Origin: Botrytis cinerea B05.10
Taxonomy: Eukaryota; Ascomycota; Leotiomycetes; Helotiales; Sclerotiniaceae
Reading direction: 5' to 3'
Length of the DNA stretch: 64,000 bases
Assembly (NCBI RefSeq): GCF_000143535.2
Contig: NC_037311.1
Location: 1,178,001-1,242,000, forward strand
Every line of letters starts with the position of its first letter. Positions within the stretch are counted from its first letter, which is position 1. The translations under genes were made by a program, and so were the position numbers. The notes beneath the pieces were generated by a model. It was not told where the DNA came from. It made no database searches and saw only the letters and a program-made list of their open reading frames with translations. Below, piece after piece: positions 14,901 to 27,555 of the stretch.

Positions 14901-15359
14901 GTTCAAATCATTTCTGCGTTCTTTTAATCTCATGATTCAAAATCAAGTACTTTGTAAGAACATTGTCCAAGATAAACTACGCAAAGAAATTCATGGTAAT
15001 GTAATCTTGCAATATCTCCTAATCACCACTTTCGATTCAGATTCTTTCCCACATATAGTACATTAAATGAATAACACTTCAATACTTTCATACGCAGACA
15101 TGTGAATATCCGACACATGGCTCTACATTCGATTGCTTCCTATCAGATACAATTCTACTAGTCGACGAATAATATTGAAGCTGATGGTCACCCCGTACCT
15201 CCAAGAGCTCTCCTCATCGGCTCTAACTCTCTAATACCCCTTCTATTATACTTGGCACCTTAATAACTGTTAAGTTGCCACATTCTAATTCGCAACTATC
15301 TTGCAGCTCCAGATCTTACGCACAAGTAATTGTTTTCAAGAAATTCCGAAAAATCGATC
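11902..15359. other. Intergenic region upstream of TRA1 and of nicotianamine synthase
   Basis: This 3.5 kb lies between two divergently oriented genes, so it should hold both promoters. No open frame looks coding; the longest are about 100 codons, with no family resemblance. Possible sites on the TRA1 side are a palindromic TATA-like GCTTATATAAGC (12329-12340), a reverse CCAAT box (ATTGG at 12368-12372) and an E-box CACGTG (12405-12410). The rest is AT-rich unique DNA in which I see no structure. Confidence 0.5.
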
Positions 15360-16668
15360 ATGAACAAATTTTCCATCTGCTCTCTACTATCCCCCATCCG
15401 CTCAATCTATCGGGAAAACAAGACACCCCCATCCTCAAAATGCAGCAGTACCTCCTTCAGTCCCGTTCTTGAAACAACGGAAGTCACCAACGGCGTCCCA
15501 AATCCACAAGCCGAATTCTACATCCTGAAAATTCTCTCTCTTTATACACAGCTATCCCAACTTACCGATCTCAGCCCTTCTCCTGTAACCAATGTTTTGT
15601 TTTCGGAACTTGTGGGAACGTGTATCACCGTTGTTCCTGACCTGATTTCAAAACTAGTTAGTTCTGTCACTAAGGTTTGAATGGCAGCTTTCGACTAATA
15701 GATATGTAGGTACTTAATGACCCACGAATTTCCAGCATTTTACCTACGCTCCGAGACATCTGTTCGACCGCTGAAGCATGTATGGAGTCCCACTGGGCAA
15801 AAGCCATCTGTGGAACTGAAACCTATGATGACGGCAAGTCTCATGTGTCTCGTAACCTCCTCCCCCACAACTAACAGCAACCAGCCCATCGCATCCTCTC
15901 CACCTTCCCCTACGACAAAAACTACGAGCACCTAACGCGTTTCGAACTCGCTGCTATTTCCTCAACGGGCTTTACCCTCTCCCCATCCACCAACATTGCA
16001 TTTATCGGCTCGGGTCCAATGCCGCTCACTAGTCTCTGCATCTTATCTGCACTCTCATCAAACCACATGACATACAACATCACACCCACTTCATCCATTT
16101 CCCTTACCTCACACCATGCTACCACCATCACCAATATCGACAGTAATCCCCTTGCCAATACCCAAGCTCAAGCCCTGTGCAAATCACTCGGTGGACTTCC
16201 ATCCACCGGAATGAAATTTATTACGTCATTGGCTGGATCTAACGATCTCGATCTCTCGAGTTATGATATCGTGTGGTTTGCGGCTTTGGTGGGAGGCACT
16301 CAGGAGGATAAAGAAAAGATTTTACAAAATGTGGTGCGGAAGATGAGGAAGGGGAGTTTGCTAGTTATGAGGGGGGCGTGGGGGCTTAGAAGTGTGCTTT
16401 ATTGTGTATGTCATTTTCTTCTTCTCTTTTCCTCACTTGAGGATTTGTATATTCCATTTGGTATCATGGATTATGGAACATGGGATATAAGACACACGAT
16501 CTCAATCCAGAAGAAAGAAGATTGTCTTCAACAAGCTAATCACCTTTTAAAAATATATAGGATTTCGACGTCACAACCCCAGCAGTCACCCAACATCTCG
16601 ATATCTGCGTCCGCATGGACCCATTCGGCGATGTTGTAAATTCCGTCATCGTAGGGAGAGTGAGATAA
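15360..16668 (+). CDS. Nicotianamine synthase-like protein (four exons, one GC-AG intron)
   Basis: Nicotianamine synthase joins three aminocarboxypropyl groups from S-adenosylmethionine into a metal chelator; some filamentous ascomycetes carry a version. I read exons 15360-15656, 15710-15833, 15885-16405 and 16561-16668, giving 349 aa. Family marks are LRDICSTAEACMESHWAKAI, FPYDKNYEHLTRFELAAIS, the SAM-binding strand IAFIGSGPMPLTSLCILSA near residue 180, YDIVWFAALVGG, and the C-terminal VVNSVIVGRV. Introns are 53, 51 and 155 nt. The second uses a GC donor (GCAAGT at 15834) with a CTAAC branch site; it is the only option I found that keeps frame across ETYDD and HRILSTFPY without an intron under 40 nt. 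The start is the first ATG in frame with the conserved part; an upstream exon is not excluded. A cytosolic role in metal homeostasis follows from the family and is not shown here. Confidence 0.88.
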
Positions 16669-17277
16669 CTCTGGCTTTTATCCTTGACGGGATTAGTCAT
16701 GGAATGCGATATGAGGCTTGAGGCTTCATTCATATTTTTATGTTAATATATTGCTGGATTATGGAATGAACGGGGCGGAATGGACCTGAGAGGGTGAGAT
16801 AGCTGAATTGAGAGACTTGCATGGTATTGTTATGGGGATGGGGATGGGAATTGGGGGTGGTGTAGATGAATGATCGATCACATTAGCTGTTTGTGATTGA
16901 ATATATTTATTGGGGGTTTTTGGTTCTTTTTGGGGTGGGACGGGGAGGGGAAAACAGAGGAGAGAAGACAGAGGAAGTTTTCCCAAGCTGGAAGGAAAAA
17001 AGAAATGAATGGATCGATGAATGAATGAATGAATAAATGAATCAACAAATGCCCATGCAGCGCAGTGGTATTCGAACTCGGCTACAATCGCAGATGATAA
17101 AATCTATAGGATTTTGATAATCGATCAGATAAGATATGATGACTTATTTGCATTTCTTATTATTTTCTAGCTTTTATTCAACTTTGAAATTTGAACGGTC
17201 AAAAATTGTTGAGAGTGTAGGCGTGAGTAACTGAAATACATGCACATCCACATCTATATCTATATCTATCTACATAT

Positions 17278-17308
<31 letters not shown>

Positions 17309-18961
17309 TCAAAATCAAAATCAAAAAAAGTAAAATCCAAGATAAAAAATCATCATCACTCCTTTCTTCATTCGTAAACTATCTCACTCAGACTATATAT
17401 TTAAAATAAAATTGAGTAATTAACTACAGTCGTTGGTATCTCTTTTGTGTATTGTATTGTATTGTATTGTATTGTATTGTATTATTCCATCTCATCTCAT
17501 CTCATCTCTTACTCACTTGCTCACATCGACGCGTAATGAAGAGATCCGGGGAGATATTGCTCCTGCTTTTACTCCTAATCCTACTCCTACTCCTACTCAT
17601 ATCTCAGATCCTAGATCCAAAAGATCCAAAAGATCCAAAAGATCCAAAAGAGCAAGCCCTCTGCCTCTACCTCTCACCCTCCATCCCATCCCATACCATT
17701 TTATCTCATCTCATTCCAATCACCAATCCACCACAATTCTCCTCCCTCCTCCTCCTCCTCCTCCTCCTCCCTCCCTCTTCTCCATACCATTCCCCTATGA
17801 TTTCCCCACCCATCTCTCCACATCTCGCAACTAGCGTTTCTCACTCCCATCTCCTCACATACATAATTCCTCTCTCCACGTTCACCTCCATCCCAATTTC
17901 CTTTCTCTTTTCTCTTTTCTCTTTTCTCTTTCCACAACTACCTATTTATACTATCTCTATTTCAACTCTCACAACACTCACCATCACCATCAAGTCTCAG
18001 AAACCCAGAAACAAAAAGAAAGCTCATAACAATCACCAAAAAAAAGTGTAATATTAAACTATCTCACCCCTCATCAGGAGCCTAAAACTTTGAGAAAATC
18101 TAGCAACCGCAATGTCACACAACACAACACATAATGGGCGAAATGCAAATATATACGCTGTATAGCCTAGCCATCAATCAAATTCAAATTCAATATAAAC
18201 ATCCTGCAAAGAACAAGGGAAGATACCTTCACATAGCTTCCCTATCAACATCAACACCAACACCAAACCATAAGTAAGTAACATATCAAAAAGCGCCCAT
18301 TGTCAGAAATTACAAGAAAAAATAACATTGGTAGAAATTGGTAAAAAACAAGTAACATTTCGCTGGTTTTTTGGTCTCTCGCAAGGTTGAAGTTTAAAAG
18401 GGAAGCTCCACTGTACTGTACGTTCATAAAATTGGGAATCAAAAAGAAAAATGTAAAGAGAAGCGAATGTCCCGTGTAGCCACACTCTCTCAAGAGAAAC
18501 CGTCCATATGCAGTCCTTCCCCTAATTGCCTCATATTTTTATCTGAATTCTTTCCCTCGTCTCAATTGTCTCATACTTTCGTCTTGTGTCCATCCTACCA
18601 CTCCCTCATATGATATCCCTTTCCTCCCAATGAATCCCTTCCATTCCTTCCATCCCACCAAATGTAAAAGCCACCCGAGAGATCCGAACTGAAAATCTGT
18701 GAGAAAACTCCTGCCAGCCGGCACATCCTCACATTGTGACATGAAAAACCTGTTCATATCCAAAAAGAAAAGCAGGAAATGACCCATACGTAAAACAAAA
18801 AACAAAAAAAAACCAGACCCTTAGAATCGCTAAAATGAAGTAATGAAGTGTTACGAACACAGTAGCAGGTCAAGAAACAATCGCTGTCGTGATATCATAA
18901 ATAAACAATTGGAGCTGTGGATGAAATGATGAATGTTATAAAAGACATTTAAATCTCATGT
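16669..18961. other. Intergenic low-complexity region between nicotianamine synthase and HapB
   Basis: This stretch holds simple repeats: AAAAAT-type units at about 17283-17330, ATTGT x6 at 17451-17480, AGATCCAAA x4 at 17613-17648, and CTC/CCT triplets around 17743-17775. Open frames here, up to 199 codons at 17452-18051, are Leu/Pro/Ser-rich products of these repeats and are not called as genes. The CT-rich plus strand at 17490-17950 resembles a fungal leader, but no gene follows it. The 18060-18960 end probably includes the HapB 3' untranslated region. Confidence 0.5.
17451..17648. repeat. ATTGT x6 and AGATCCAAA x4 tandem repeats
   Basis: Six perfect pentamers run from 17451 to 17480 and four nonamers from 17613 to 17648, separated by ATCTC- and ACTCCT-type short repeats. 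They lie in non-coding DNA and produce spurious open frames. Confidence 0.85.
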
Positions 18962-19999
18962 TCATCCATCATCTTCTGCATCATCTTCATCCTCATCATC
19001 TTCCTCAGCACTGCTTCTAGCTGCAGCGACCAATTTAGGTTTCTTAGTAGGAGTATGATTGTCGGAGTCGGCCTTTCGCTTAGTTCCCGAACTGGCACTC
19101 ACACTAGAGACACTCTTAGCCGGCGTTTCTAATGGTTTGTCATTTTCATCTCCACCATCGCCCTTTGTTCTCTCAATTTCTGCAACTTCATCTGCTGTTA
19201 AGAATCGACCTCCAGGACCTCTGGGTCTTCTCATTGCATGATTATGTCTGCTCTCGTGTAAATATGGCTTTCTGCCCTTTGAAGTCAATCGAAGTGCCTC
19301 CTCTAATCTTTGCCTCGCAACACGTCTCTTCAAAATGCGATGAAATTGTTTTGCATTGACATATAAAGGTGACTCTTCAACTGCTCCGGAAACGAGTTCG
19401 GGAGATTGAGGGTGTGGTGGAGGTGCCGGCATAGGAGGTCCTGAAATTGATGCCCGATGGTTCATGAGAGGTTGCGCATTGGGTACAGCGGGACTGCCAA
19501 CATGTTGTACACTCATACGTCGATTTTGAGCAACTTGGTTGTTAATGGCAGCCTGTGTCGGTGACCGCGGTACTCTTTCCTTCTTCACATTTATACCGGC
19601 ACCAACTCTTGGCGATGTTTGCGGCAAGCTTGAGTCCGGCATACTGTAAGGGTAGTTACCACCAACTGCAGCATTGGTTGCTGCCATCGCTGCCGCCTGG
19701 GTATTCATGGGATTGTTTCCATATTGCAAGTTCATCTGCGGTACGTATGCTGGTTGATATCCCAGTGTGTGTTGCTGCATATGTCCCGCATTGGGACCTC
19801 CTTGCTGCGATTGCGAAGAAAGAATTGGAGATTGTTGAACGGCATGTTGCGAATGGACTGGTTGTTGTTGAGATGGTGAAGTAATTGGAGCTCCAGAATT
19901 TGGGTGCTGACCAGAATTTGGATATCCACCTTGAATATGCGCCTGCGTATGATTATGCTGGCCTTGCGGCGGTTGTGAATAATGCGCGTACTCCATCAT
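18962..19999 (-). CDS. hapB: CCAAT-binding factor subunit B (HAP2 / NF-YA type)
   Basis: This is the sequence-specific subunit of the heterotrimeric CCAAT-binding complex, which in filamentous ascomycetes controls iron, redox and secondary-metabolism genes. It is a single exon of 345 aa starting [13 protein letters not shown]. The conserved core lies near residues 208-270. It begins [19 protein letters not shown] (interaction helix that docks on the HapC/HapE histone-fold pair) and continues through a linker to [19 protein letters not shown], the helix that reads CCAAT. The N-terminal 200 residues are Gln/Pro/Ser/Asn-rich and probably disordered. The C-terminus has a Lys/Arg patch [16 protein letters not shown] that may be the nuclear localisation signal, then an acidic run of Glu/Asp. 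Two adjacent Met codons (19999 and 19996) could start the protein. Identification is firm; the regulatory targets are known from the family, not seen here. Confidence 0.97.
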   Translation of the reverse strand: MMEYAHYSQPPQGQHNHTQAHIQGGYPNSGQHPNSGAPITSPSQQQPVHSQHAVQQSPILSSQSQQGGPNAGHMQQHTLGYQPAYVPQMNLQYGNNPMNTQAAAMAATNAAVGGNYPYSMPDSSLPQTSPRVGAGINVKKERVPRSPTQAAINNQVAQNRRMSVQHVGSPAVPNAQPLMNHRASISGPPMPAPPPHPQSPELVSGAVEESPLYVNAKQFHRILKRRVARQRLEEALRLTSKGRKPYLHESRHNHAMRRPRGPGGRFLTADEVAEIERTKGDGGDENDKPLETPAKSVSSVSASSGTKRKADSDNHTPTKKPKLVAAARSSAEEDDEDEDDAEDDG

Positions 20000-20168
20000 T
20001 TGTACAGATTTGATCCCGTAAGAGATTTTTGGTAAAGAAGTGGAGATCTCGACTGTCTAGGTCGCGGTTGCGTGAAGCTTGGGGCGCGTTGAGGCAATAA
20101 GGTATAGTTCTTGATAGGTGTAGAAAGCGACGAAAGAAGTGCTATCGAGTTCGCCGAGTACGTTATGA

Positions 20169-20173
20169 ATTGG
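20169..20173 (-). promoter_or_regulatory. CCAAT box upstream of hapB
   Basis: ATTGG on the plus strand reads CCAAT on the coding strand, 170 bp upstream of the hapB start codon. CCAAT complexes are reported to regulate their own B subunit in Aspergillus, so this could be an autoregulatory site. A pentamer is expected often by chance, so support is weak. Confidence 0.25.
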
Positions 20174-22765
20174 AGTTGAGTATTATGATGAAAATCCGAA
20201 AATTCGATGACTCGGATTAACGCGTTGGCAATGCTGTCGCAAAGGTTCCAGGTGGCTGTCACTGAGCTAGTGCCTAAGCCTGGTCGTCAACCGTCGACTT
20301 GGTATGCGTGGATGTGCTGGCAAGCAATATGGTAGGTGTACACCGCAATTGACCGCAGCACAGCATATGCAAGCTGATGTAAACGAAAGGCGCTCGAGTG
20401 AGGCGTGCGGCGTATTAGGCTCGAAAGTTGGTCACCCCACGTGAGAATATCGGGTTGAAGTTATTCAAGATGGACGTTGAACAACCTTTTGTGGTATCTA
20501 GCTATCTCGCGAGCCACTCGTAGAGGAAGGAAGCTTTCTCCAGTAAATATTGACTTTTGGCAATGTAGGACTATCCAACCAAACAAATTAGTTATGATGA
20601 ATGGTCGAAATTGAATCAAGCTTCGGAATGAGATGGAATGATTGGAATAATAGAGAGGGGAAGGGTTTGGGACCCGATGTAATGATTTTTTTGCCTTTGA
20701 CCAGTGATGCGCTGGCAATGCATGTGGAGGTCATGCAAGAGCTACGCTTACCTTGTGTATGAGCTTTCTTTAGCTTTACCGGTAATAATGGAATAATAAT
20801 TGGGAATATTATTCTAATTTAGGCGACGTGACGTACTTTGAATTGAAAAATTCAAATCAAGTAACAAACTGGTGGTTTGTGTTGCGCGTTGGACCCTTGA
20901 TGTACCTAATAAGTGTATGTGTAAGTAGGTAAGTTGTACGTATTATGTATAAATAAATGCAAAGAAGAGCTTTTCTTCCTTGCAAGTTGCGATAAGAGAG
21001 CTTTGACGTGGAGTAGAGCAGTGCGGCTGTAATGTTTTTGAGGGGTACTGTACCTTATGATATTGACTCAATGATTGGTAAGGTTAATGAGTTTGAATGG
21101 GAAGGGGGGGGGCTGGGATGAGCTAAACTGGGTTGGATGGTCGAGTGTTCGGCAGGTAACCTCAACTTTGCTCGGAAGTGAATCGTATTGCTGTACCAAA
21201 GTTCGGGTCGGGTCGGTTCCATAAACCAAGCAAGTACAGTAGTGAGGTGGATTGATACGTGAATTTGAAATCAGAATCCTGGTATAGATCGATCTAATGC
21301 GTGTGGTGTGTGTATGTGTGTGTGTGTGTGTGCGAATGTGTGTGTGTGTGAGTGTTGTGTGACTCTTCAAGTTGACTGGCTAAAGGAAGTTGACAAAGTA
21401 AATGTTAGTTAGTTATCCTAGAAGTTTCTTGTATATATATAGTATAAGCAGTTTCCCACTTTGCTTTGCTTTTGGCCTACTTTCCTTTGCTTTGCTTCGA
21501 ATGATCAAGTACTCTTTAGCTTTAGCTTCTATTGTGTACCCATAGCTTTGATGCTAGTGTGACACGCCGCCGCGACAATGAGTACAAATCAAGAGCAAAA
21601 GCCGAGGGTAAACAACTTTTAGACGGTGGATGTGAAATTTGAAGTATCAAATTGTTTGACTAGAGAAGAAACTCACCTTCCAATACGCGACGTGGAATCA
21701 ATTCAGATCAATTCAATGGCAAGCTCTGTTTAATCCTTCCCGCAGGTAGAATGAATCACGGGATCGGGGCTATGGCCAATTGTTTTGGCGTTGCGGTCTC
21801 TGGAGCTGTTGATAGGGCTATGGCGATGATATTGCTGGTGGAGGAAGACGATGAATGATTGGCAGTGTTCTGCTTTGGCTTGTCACCACCCCTCTTTAAA
21901 AAAATCCCACGATGTTTGATACAAGGTAGTGGTGGTAGTGGTAGTAGTAGTAGTAGTATCTGACACGTTATTGGAGTCTTTCTTTGTTTTCCCTTGGGAA
22001 TCGAGCGCGTCTATCGGCACATACACATCAGATAGACAGGTAGAAAGTGATATTCGAATACCAATACCAATGCCAATACCAATTCACGTCAATAAACCGA
22101 GTGAAGAACAACGGGAGAGAAAAGCACGAGCGTAATTGGATTGGATTGGATTGGATTGACGCAAAGGAAACTCGCCAAAAGCTTGTGCTTCTTTCTTTAA
22201 TAACCTTTATGTTGTGTCGATGGCTAAGGTTATTTTGGGATTTTTGTGTACAATTGCGATGCGATGCGACAATCTGTATGGATGGAAGATCCAATTGTGC
22301 AAAATCGCCAGAAATTGAAGGGGATTGCAGCGAAATGATTCGCTGTCGTGAAAAAGGGACTCGAAAATACTCGAATACGTCTGATTGGTATCTTGCGCAC
22401 TTTGGTGTTCTTGGGGTAACAGCGATGAAAATGAAAATGGGTCGTTTTGGAGAGTGGTTTTGCGTTGAAATTGTTTGATTCGTTGTTGATGATGAAGGAA
22501 GGGGGAGATGAAAGGTTTTGATTGGGGACCTCGAGATATGAGCAACTTAGTGGATGGCGCGAGAAAAGGAAGCTAGAGCGGATCGGGCATGGTGCGGTTG
22601 ACATTCCAGCATTTTCTTTTTTTCTTGAGTTTTACTTTAATAAGTTATTTGATTTTATTATTTTGATTTATTTGGCTTGTTGTGATTATCGTCTGAGGTA
22701 ATATTTTGCACGCCAACATCGAGGCTGCAAGGTCTAATAAGGTGTGAGGCATGGCATGAGGGCAT

Positions 22766-22835
22766 GGTCTCTGGTCTCTGGTCTCTGGTCTCTGGTCTAC
22801 GGTCTGCGGTCTAATGTCTAATGTCTAATGTCTAA
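22766..22835. repeat. Degenerating heptamer array, GGTCTCT family, ten units
   Basis: In strict 7 bp phase the units are GGTCTCT x4, GGTCTAC, GGTCTGC, GGTCTAA and TGTCTAA x3. Further decayed copies such as GGTCAAG and GTCCAAG follow. The ordered drift from one end to the other looks like slippage followed by point mutation. Confidence 0.9.
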
Positions 22836-23807
22836 GGTCAAGGTCCAAGTCCAAGGTGCATCCAAGGGCCAAGGTCTGAGATCCCAAGGTCCGTCATTGC
22901 CATGCTTCCTCGGCCAGAACATCTCTCTGCTGCATTTTCTTTTCTTTTCTTCGCTTTTCTTTTCCTTTGGCCTTGGAGGTGATTCTCCAACAGGGCCGGC
23001 AACCTGCAGACCGGCCTGGGACTGTCGAGATGCAACAGGCATACATCGTAGACCACACTGCACAGACAGCTGTGGAGAATGGCTTCCATTGATGCAATCT
23101 TTTCGGGGTCACTTGGAGTGATAGTGATAGCCTCCCAGCTTGAAAAACATCGACGCAGCCATTCCACCATGGGTTCGTATTATGAAGGGCGATGGATGGT
23201 AAATGGATAATAAATGGGTAAAGGCAAAGGGCAAAGGAACGAGCCGTTAACTCCCTAGCTCCCATTGGTGCATGGAAAAGAGGGAATCAAAAGCAATAAA
23301 ATGGTTGGTGGGTGGTGGTTGGGAGTAGTTGGTTCTTTTGGGGGTTAGATTGGGTACAGCCATTCGTATCCCGTACTTTTATTCACACTTATTATTTATG
23401 ATGATTGACATTGCCCCCATTGCCATTGCCATTATTATTATTACCACCACCGACGGTGCAAAGGACGGACGGCAGAAAGCTCTCATGGCTGTTGAGTTGA
23501 CTTGATGTGAGAAGAGAAATAAAAGGTAGCATGTGTACTTGGTGGGGGTGAGATAAACGATAGACTCAGTGGTGGAGAGCCGGAGAGAGGGGGAAAACGG
23601 GAATAAATGATCTTCATTCTTGACTCGTGACATTATCGCCATCTTTCGAGCTGACCCGCATGTGCCTGTGTGTGTCTGTACAGAGCACGTAGGTATGTAT
23701 GGATGTCTGCTGCGGCTGTAAACGTCCGTCTCTCTCTAGGTGCTTTAATCAAAACTCTATTTGCATCTAATTGGAAATGCTTTCTACATCAACAAAAGAG
23801 ATGGCTG

Positions 23808-23842
23808 GTCAACCGTCAACCGTCAACCGTCAACCGTCAACC
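23808..23842. repeat. Heptamer array GTCAACC x5
   Basis: Five perfect copies are followed immediately by GTTGACT, which makes a short inverted repeat with the last unit (GTCAACCGTTGAC). Confidence 0.92.
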
Positions 23843-25244
23843 GTTGACTGCTGCTCAGCGACACGGCCATGGCATGACCTGATACGACGATAGTAATCAC
23901 AACTCCATCCACCCACGACATCAGGTACCTTGGGCCAGGCACAGCACATTCATTCGACCTTCAATTCCAACTCGCATGGGACATTGCCAATAATCTCGTG
24001 CTCTTCTCAATCTTACTTTCCAGTCTCCATTCAATCGACGACACCCTTCCTCTCCTCCCTGCTTGTTCCATGATCCCGTATGATGACGAATCAGGATCAA
24101 GAAAAGTCGGTGTAGGTGGAGTATGGTATGTACGGTGGTGCGGTGCGGTGCGGTACGGTACGTATTACGAGAGAAAGGATGCGTGTGGTATATGTGTGTA
24201 ATGTGTGAGCGTGCGTGCGTGCGTGCGTGCGTATCTGTCTGTCAGTCATTGAAGCCTTGCAATATTGAATGAAGCATGGCATGAGGGGCCAGCACCCAAA
24301 AAAATGGAAATGGGTCGGATCCTGCTGCAATCTTCGGTCGGTGTGGACATTCGGTGGTCCGGAGTGTAGATAACCGTCCGTGAGCCTTGAAGGTCAAAAC
24401 GGGTGAAATCCCCGTGGGAGGGTTGAAAGGGTTGGGAGGGTTGGAAGCGTTGGGTATCAAGGAACGAGAAGTGTGGTAGCTTGGTCCGTACCTTGGTAAG
24501 AAAGAGATGGTATCATCGTCAACGTGGAGGGAAAGATTATGCAGTGCTGGCATCGATGATCTATGGTCTCTCTCTCTTCATGTCAACAGATTCAATAGTT
24601 TCACATCGCAATGCGACGCAAGTACCTAGGTACCTCATGTATGTGTGTATGTGTGTGTGTGTGTATGTATGTATGTAGTATGTATGTATGTATGTATGTA
24701 TCCATCCATCTCTCTATCTATCCATGATAATGCATCTCGTGAAGAGAGGGAAGGTCGACTACTCCAGTTGCTGCACAATCCGATGCGGGCAAGACAAAGG
24801 TATCCATCGACCAAAATCATGCCATACATATCACACAAACCACACACTCGTACATGATACTGTGTTTTCGTCTATCAAAAAGTCCAGACCAATTTAAAAA
24901 TATCAATCAATCAAGAAATCCGGCTGCATACTATTTTCTTACTGGTGGAGAAGCGTATTAATTATTAATCTTCCTCCTCTTTGAGCCCTTTCAAGCCCTT
25001 TCTCCTTTTCTTTTTCGCTTTCGACATTTTAAACCCTCTTCCCCAATCATTCTTCCTGGTTATTTTTTTTTTCTATCTGCACGTGTGAAGCCACTATAAG
25101 GCCGAAAGGTTGTGACTCCTTCTTCTTTCGGAAGTTGTGACCGTTCTGTTGGTCTCGTATCCTTGCCCATACGCTCTTTCCTCTTTTTCTCTTTTCCTCT
25201 CGTCTTGCCTCTTGCCTCTTGCCTCACATCTTGCCTGGTGTCGC

Positions 25245-25298
25245 CTCGCTTTTCTCGCTTTTCTCGCTTTTCTCGCTCTTCTCGCTCTTCTCGCTCTT
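25245..25298. repeat. Nonamer array CTCGCTTTT x3 / CTCGCTCTT x3
   Basis: Six 9 bp units in two sub-blocks that differ by one base. Because nine is a multiple of three, all frames stay open, giving Arg/Lys/Ala-rich translations on the minus strand and Ser/Arg/Phe-rich ones on the plus strand. These are not genes. Confidence 0.9.
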
Positions 25299-27555
25299 AC
25301 GCAACTAATACCTTCCCGTTGGTAAACATCACGAGCAAACGGGAACGCCGGCCACTGTCCCGCATCAACATCCCCCATTGAGTTCTCATCAACAGCTATC
25401 TCCCATCTCCCATTGCTATAGGTATGGGGTCCTTATTAGCATTCCTTATCCCCCCTCCCCCCCTCCCCATATATCCTCATATCAGTAAGTTCCCCGCTGT
25501 CAATGGCATATTGTGTGTGACATTGTCATGCTTCAACCTTTAGCCTATTTGACATCTTACACGCATCCCGTCCTGGTTGAGACGAAGAAATGTTGAAATT
25601 TCGGTTGAAGGAAATGATATCCATAATCCACATAGATTAATGTTACATCAATCAGATTAGCATCATCCTGGATATCAGCGTCCGCTGCTTCGCTTACCCA
25701 ACTTGCCCATCTTGAACCAAACATCTTCACGGTCCCTCTTATTGAAAGTTCGATAACACATCATCTACCAATTTGGATCGCACACTACTTTACATGACTA
25801 CTACAATGCTATGCTACTACACTCCGCATTCTTCATTGAATATCATTTCCGAATCCCGATGGTTAGGAGATCCGATTATTTCTGTTCTGTTCATGCCCAC
25901 CTCCTTGCGTGTGTACGATTTCGTAATATTATTGAATTTTTGGTGATATGGAGAATACAACGTTCCGTTGTTGTTCAGGTGAGGTATCCTCGGGGGAAAG
26001 TCCCAATGCCAATCCCACTCCTCTCGCACAGTACCTAACGGTACGGCCTACGGGAGTGCACATATTTTTTTATTTCCCTTATTAATCTTCTAGCGCTTCC
26101 ATGCAATGTCTTCCCTGCGGTCTCCACGCCTCTGCCGGTAGTCTCCCCTCATCACCGCATAATGTCGTGTCATCGTTCAAGCGTCCAGTAGATGCAAGTT
26201 CACCACCACTCGTTCGCAGAATTATGTACTATCTGGAAACGTACTATCCATTTCTCACTTGCAATATCACCTAGTTTCATAAAAAGACTAGTGCAGATCA
26301 ATTTCCAATGGCTTCGGTTCCGCCGAGAGCCAATCATCATTCAATATGGCTCTGTTTCCCTTTCTATTCGGCGGCTAAGACAAGACATATCTGATATCGC
26401 AATACGCGCTGTGGTTAGGTCTCATGAATCATACAGAAGCTATTGGGTTCGTTCCGGGTACCTGGCGCTTAATCCCTAATTTATCTGTGCTTTTCATACT
26501 GTCCGAAAGTTTGATAAAGAATAGGAGTTGATGTCACATCTTCACGATTGTGGAGGGCCCAGACCACTCTGTCCACATCTCTTATTGCTTGGTACATGAA
26601 TGCTGCAAACAATCTTGAGTTCTCTTGGTACTTTTACCGGTTTAACCTGGCCTCTTGATAGTCGAGACTAGTAACCCGCATCATCCTAACGTCACCCCTT
26701 TGTCGATCGAAGTTGACCTGGGAGTGGCTTCAGATTACTGCTTCTAATTCATTATGGAGATCGATTTGTACAACAGTGCGCTGCCAAAGTTGTCAAAGTT
26801 GCTCCGATTGGAGTAGAAGTTAAATTACACGTGTTTGTGATTTCTTCAACGCCACGGACATTAAATCTAGATCACAGCAGTTGGTCCTATCAATGTTAGA
26901 CAAGTCTCGAAGCGAGACAATATCTAATCAATGATATTGGGTCAACCACAATCACTCGGTACGTGTCCGAAAGTAACGTACACCAAAGGACTTTGATGAT
27001 GTTCGAAATTTGTTTCAGACTTCTTTACATTTGCAAGTTCACCCGAATGATATGCACGAATAGATTCCTTGACTTTCTTGAATGGCATGCTGAATTCCTC
27101 CGATTAACGTGTTATTGGATACGGAAAATATTTGATTATTTCCGAATATTGAACTTGGCTCGGAAATTTAGTGGCAATACATACACGAGGTTGTTTATCA
27201 GCCATGCCAGAATAGATGATTAATCTCCAAGCGATGTTCTGATAGTTACATCGACGATATGATACCGAGAAACTTCACCAGGTGGTTAGGTGATCCGTCG
27301 TAGTCAACTGTTCACTTTCCTTCGGCTTGTTCGGTCGATTGTGATTTGAACGCAGTGTATTCTCATCTTGCCCTTCACTTCTGTTCGTCTCAATCCCCCC
27401 CGTTTCATTTCTCTCTTGTCTTTGCTCTTCATTTTTCATTTATCTCTTCATTCTCTATCCCCTTTTTTTTACTCCAGCTCTTTTTCACCCTTCATTGTTC
27501 TTTTCATTTTGAAATATCTACTTCCCACCCCATGTCAATCTTCTCTCTGCTATAG

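Noticed and set aside
17050..17100. tRNA-like T-loop (TTCGAA) on the minus strand
   Set aside because: The flanking bases do not pair into a T-stem, and no acceptor or anticodon stem can be drawn.
17452..18051. 199-codon plus-strand open frame
   Set aside because: It is made of pentamer, CTC and ATCC repeats and gives Leu/Pro/Ser/Ile low-complexity protein; other frames are open in the same place.
22766..22835. CRISPR-like regular repeats
   Set aside because: Units are 7 bp with no spacers, and the genome is eukaryotic; simple tandem repeat.
25094..25381. Arg/Ala/Lys-rich minus-strand frame and Ser/Arg-rich plus-strand frame
   Set aside because: Both come from the 9 bp CTCGCTTTT array.
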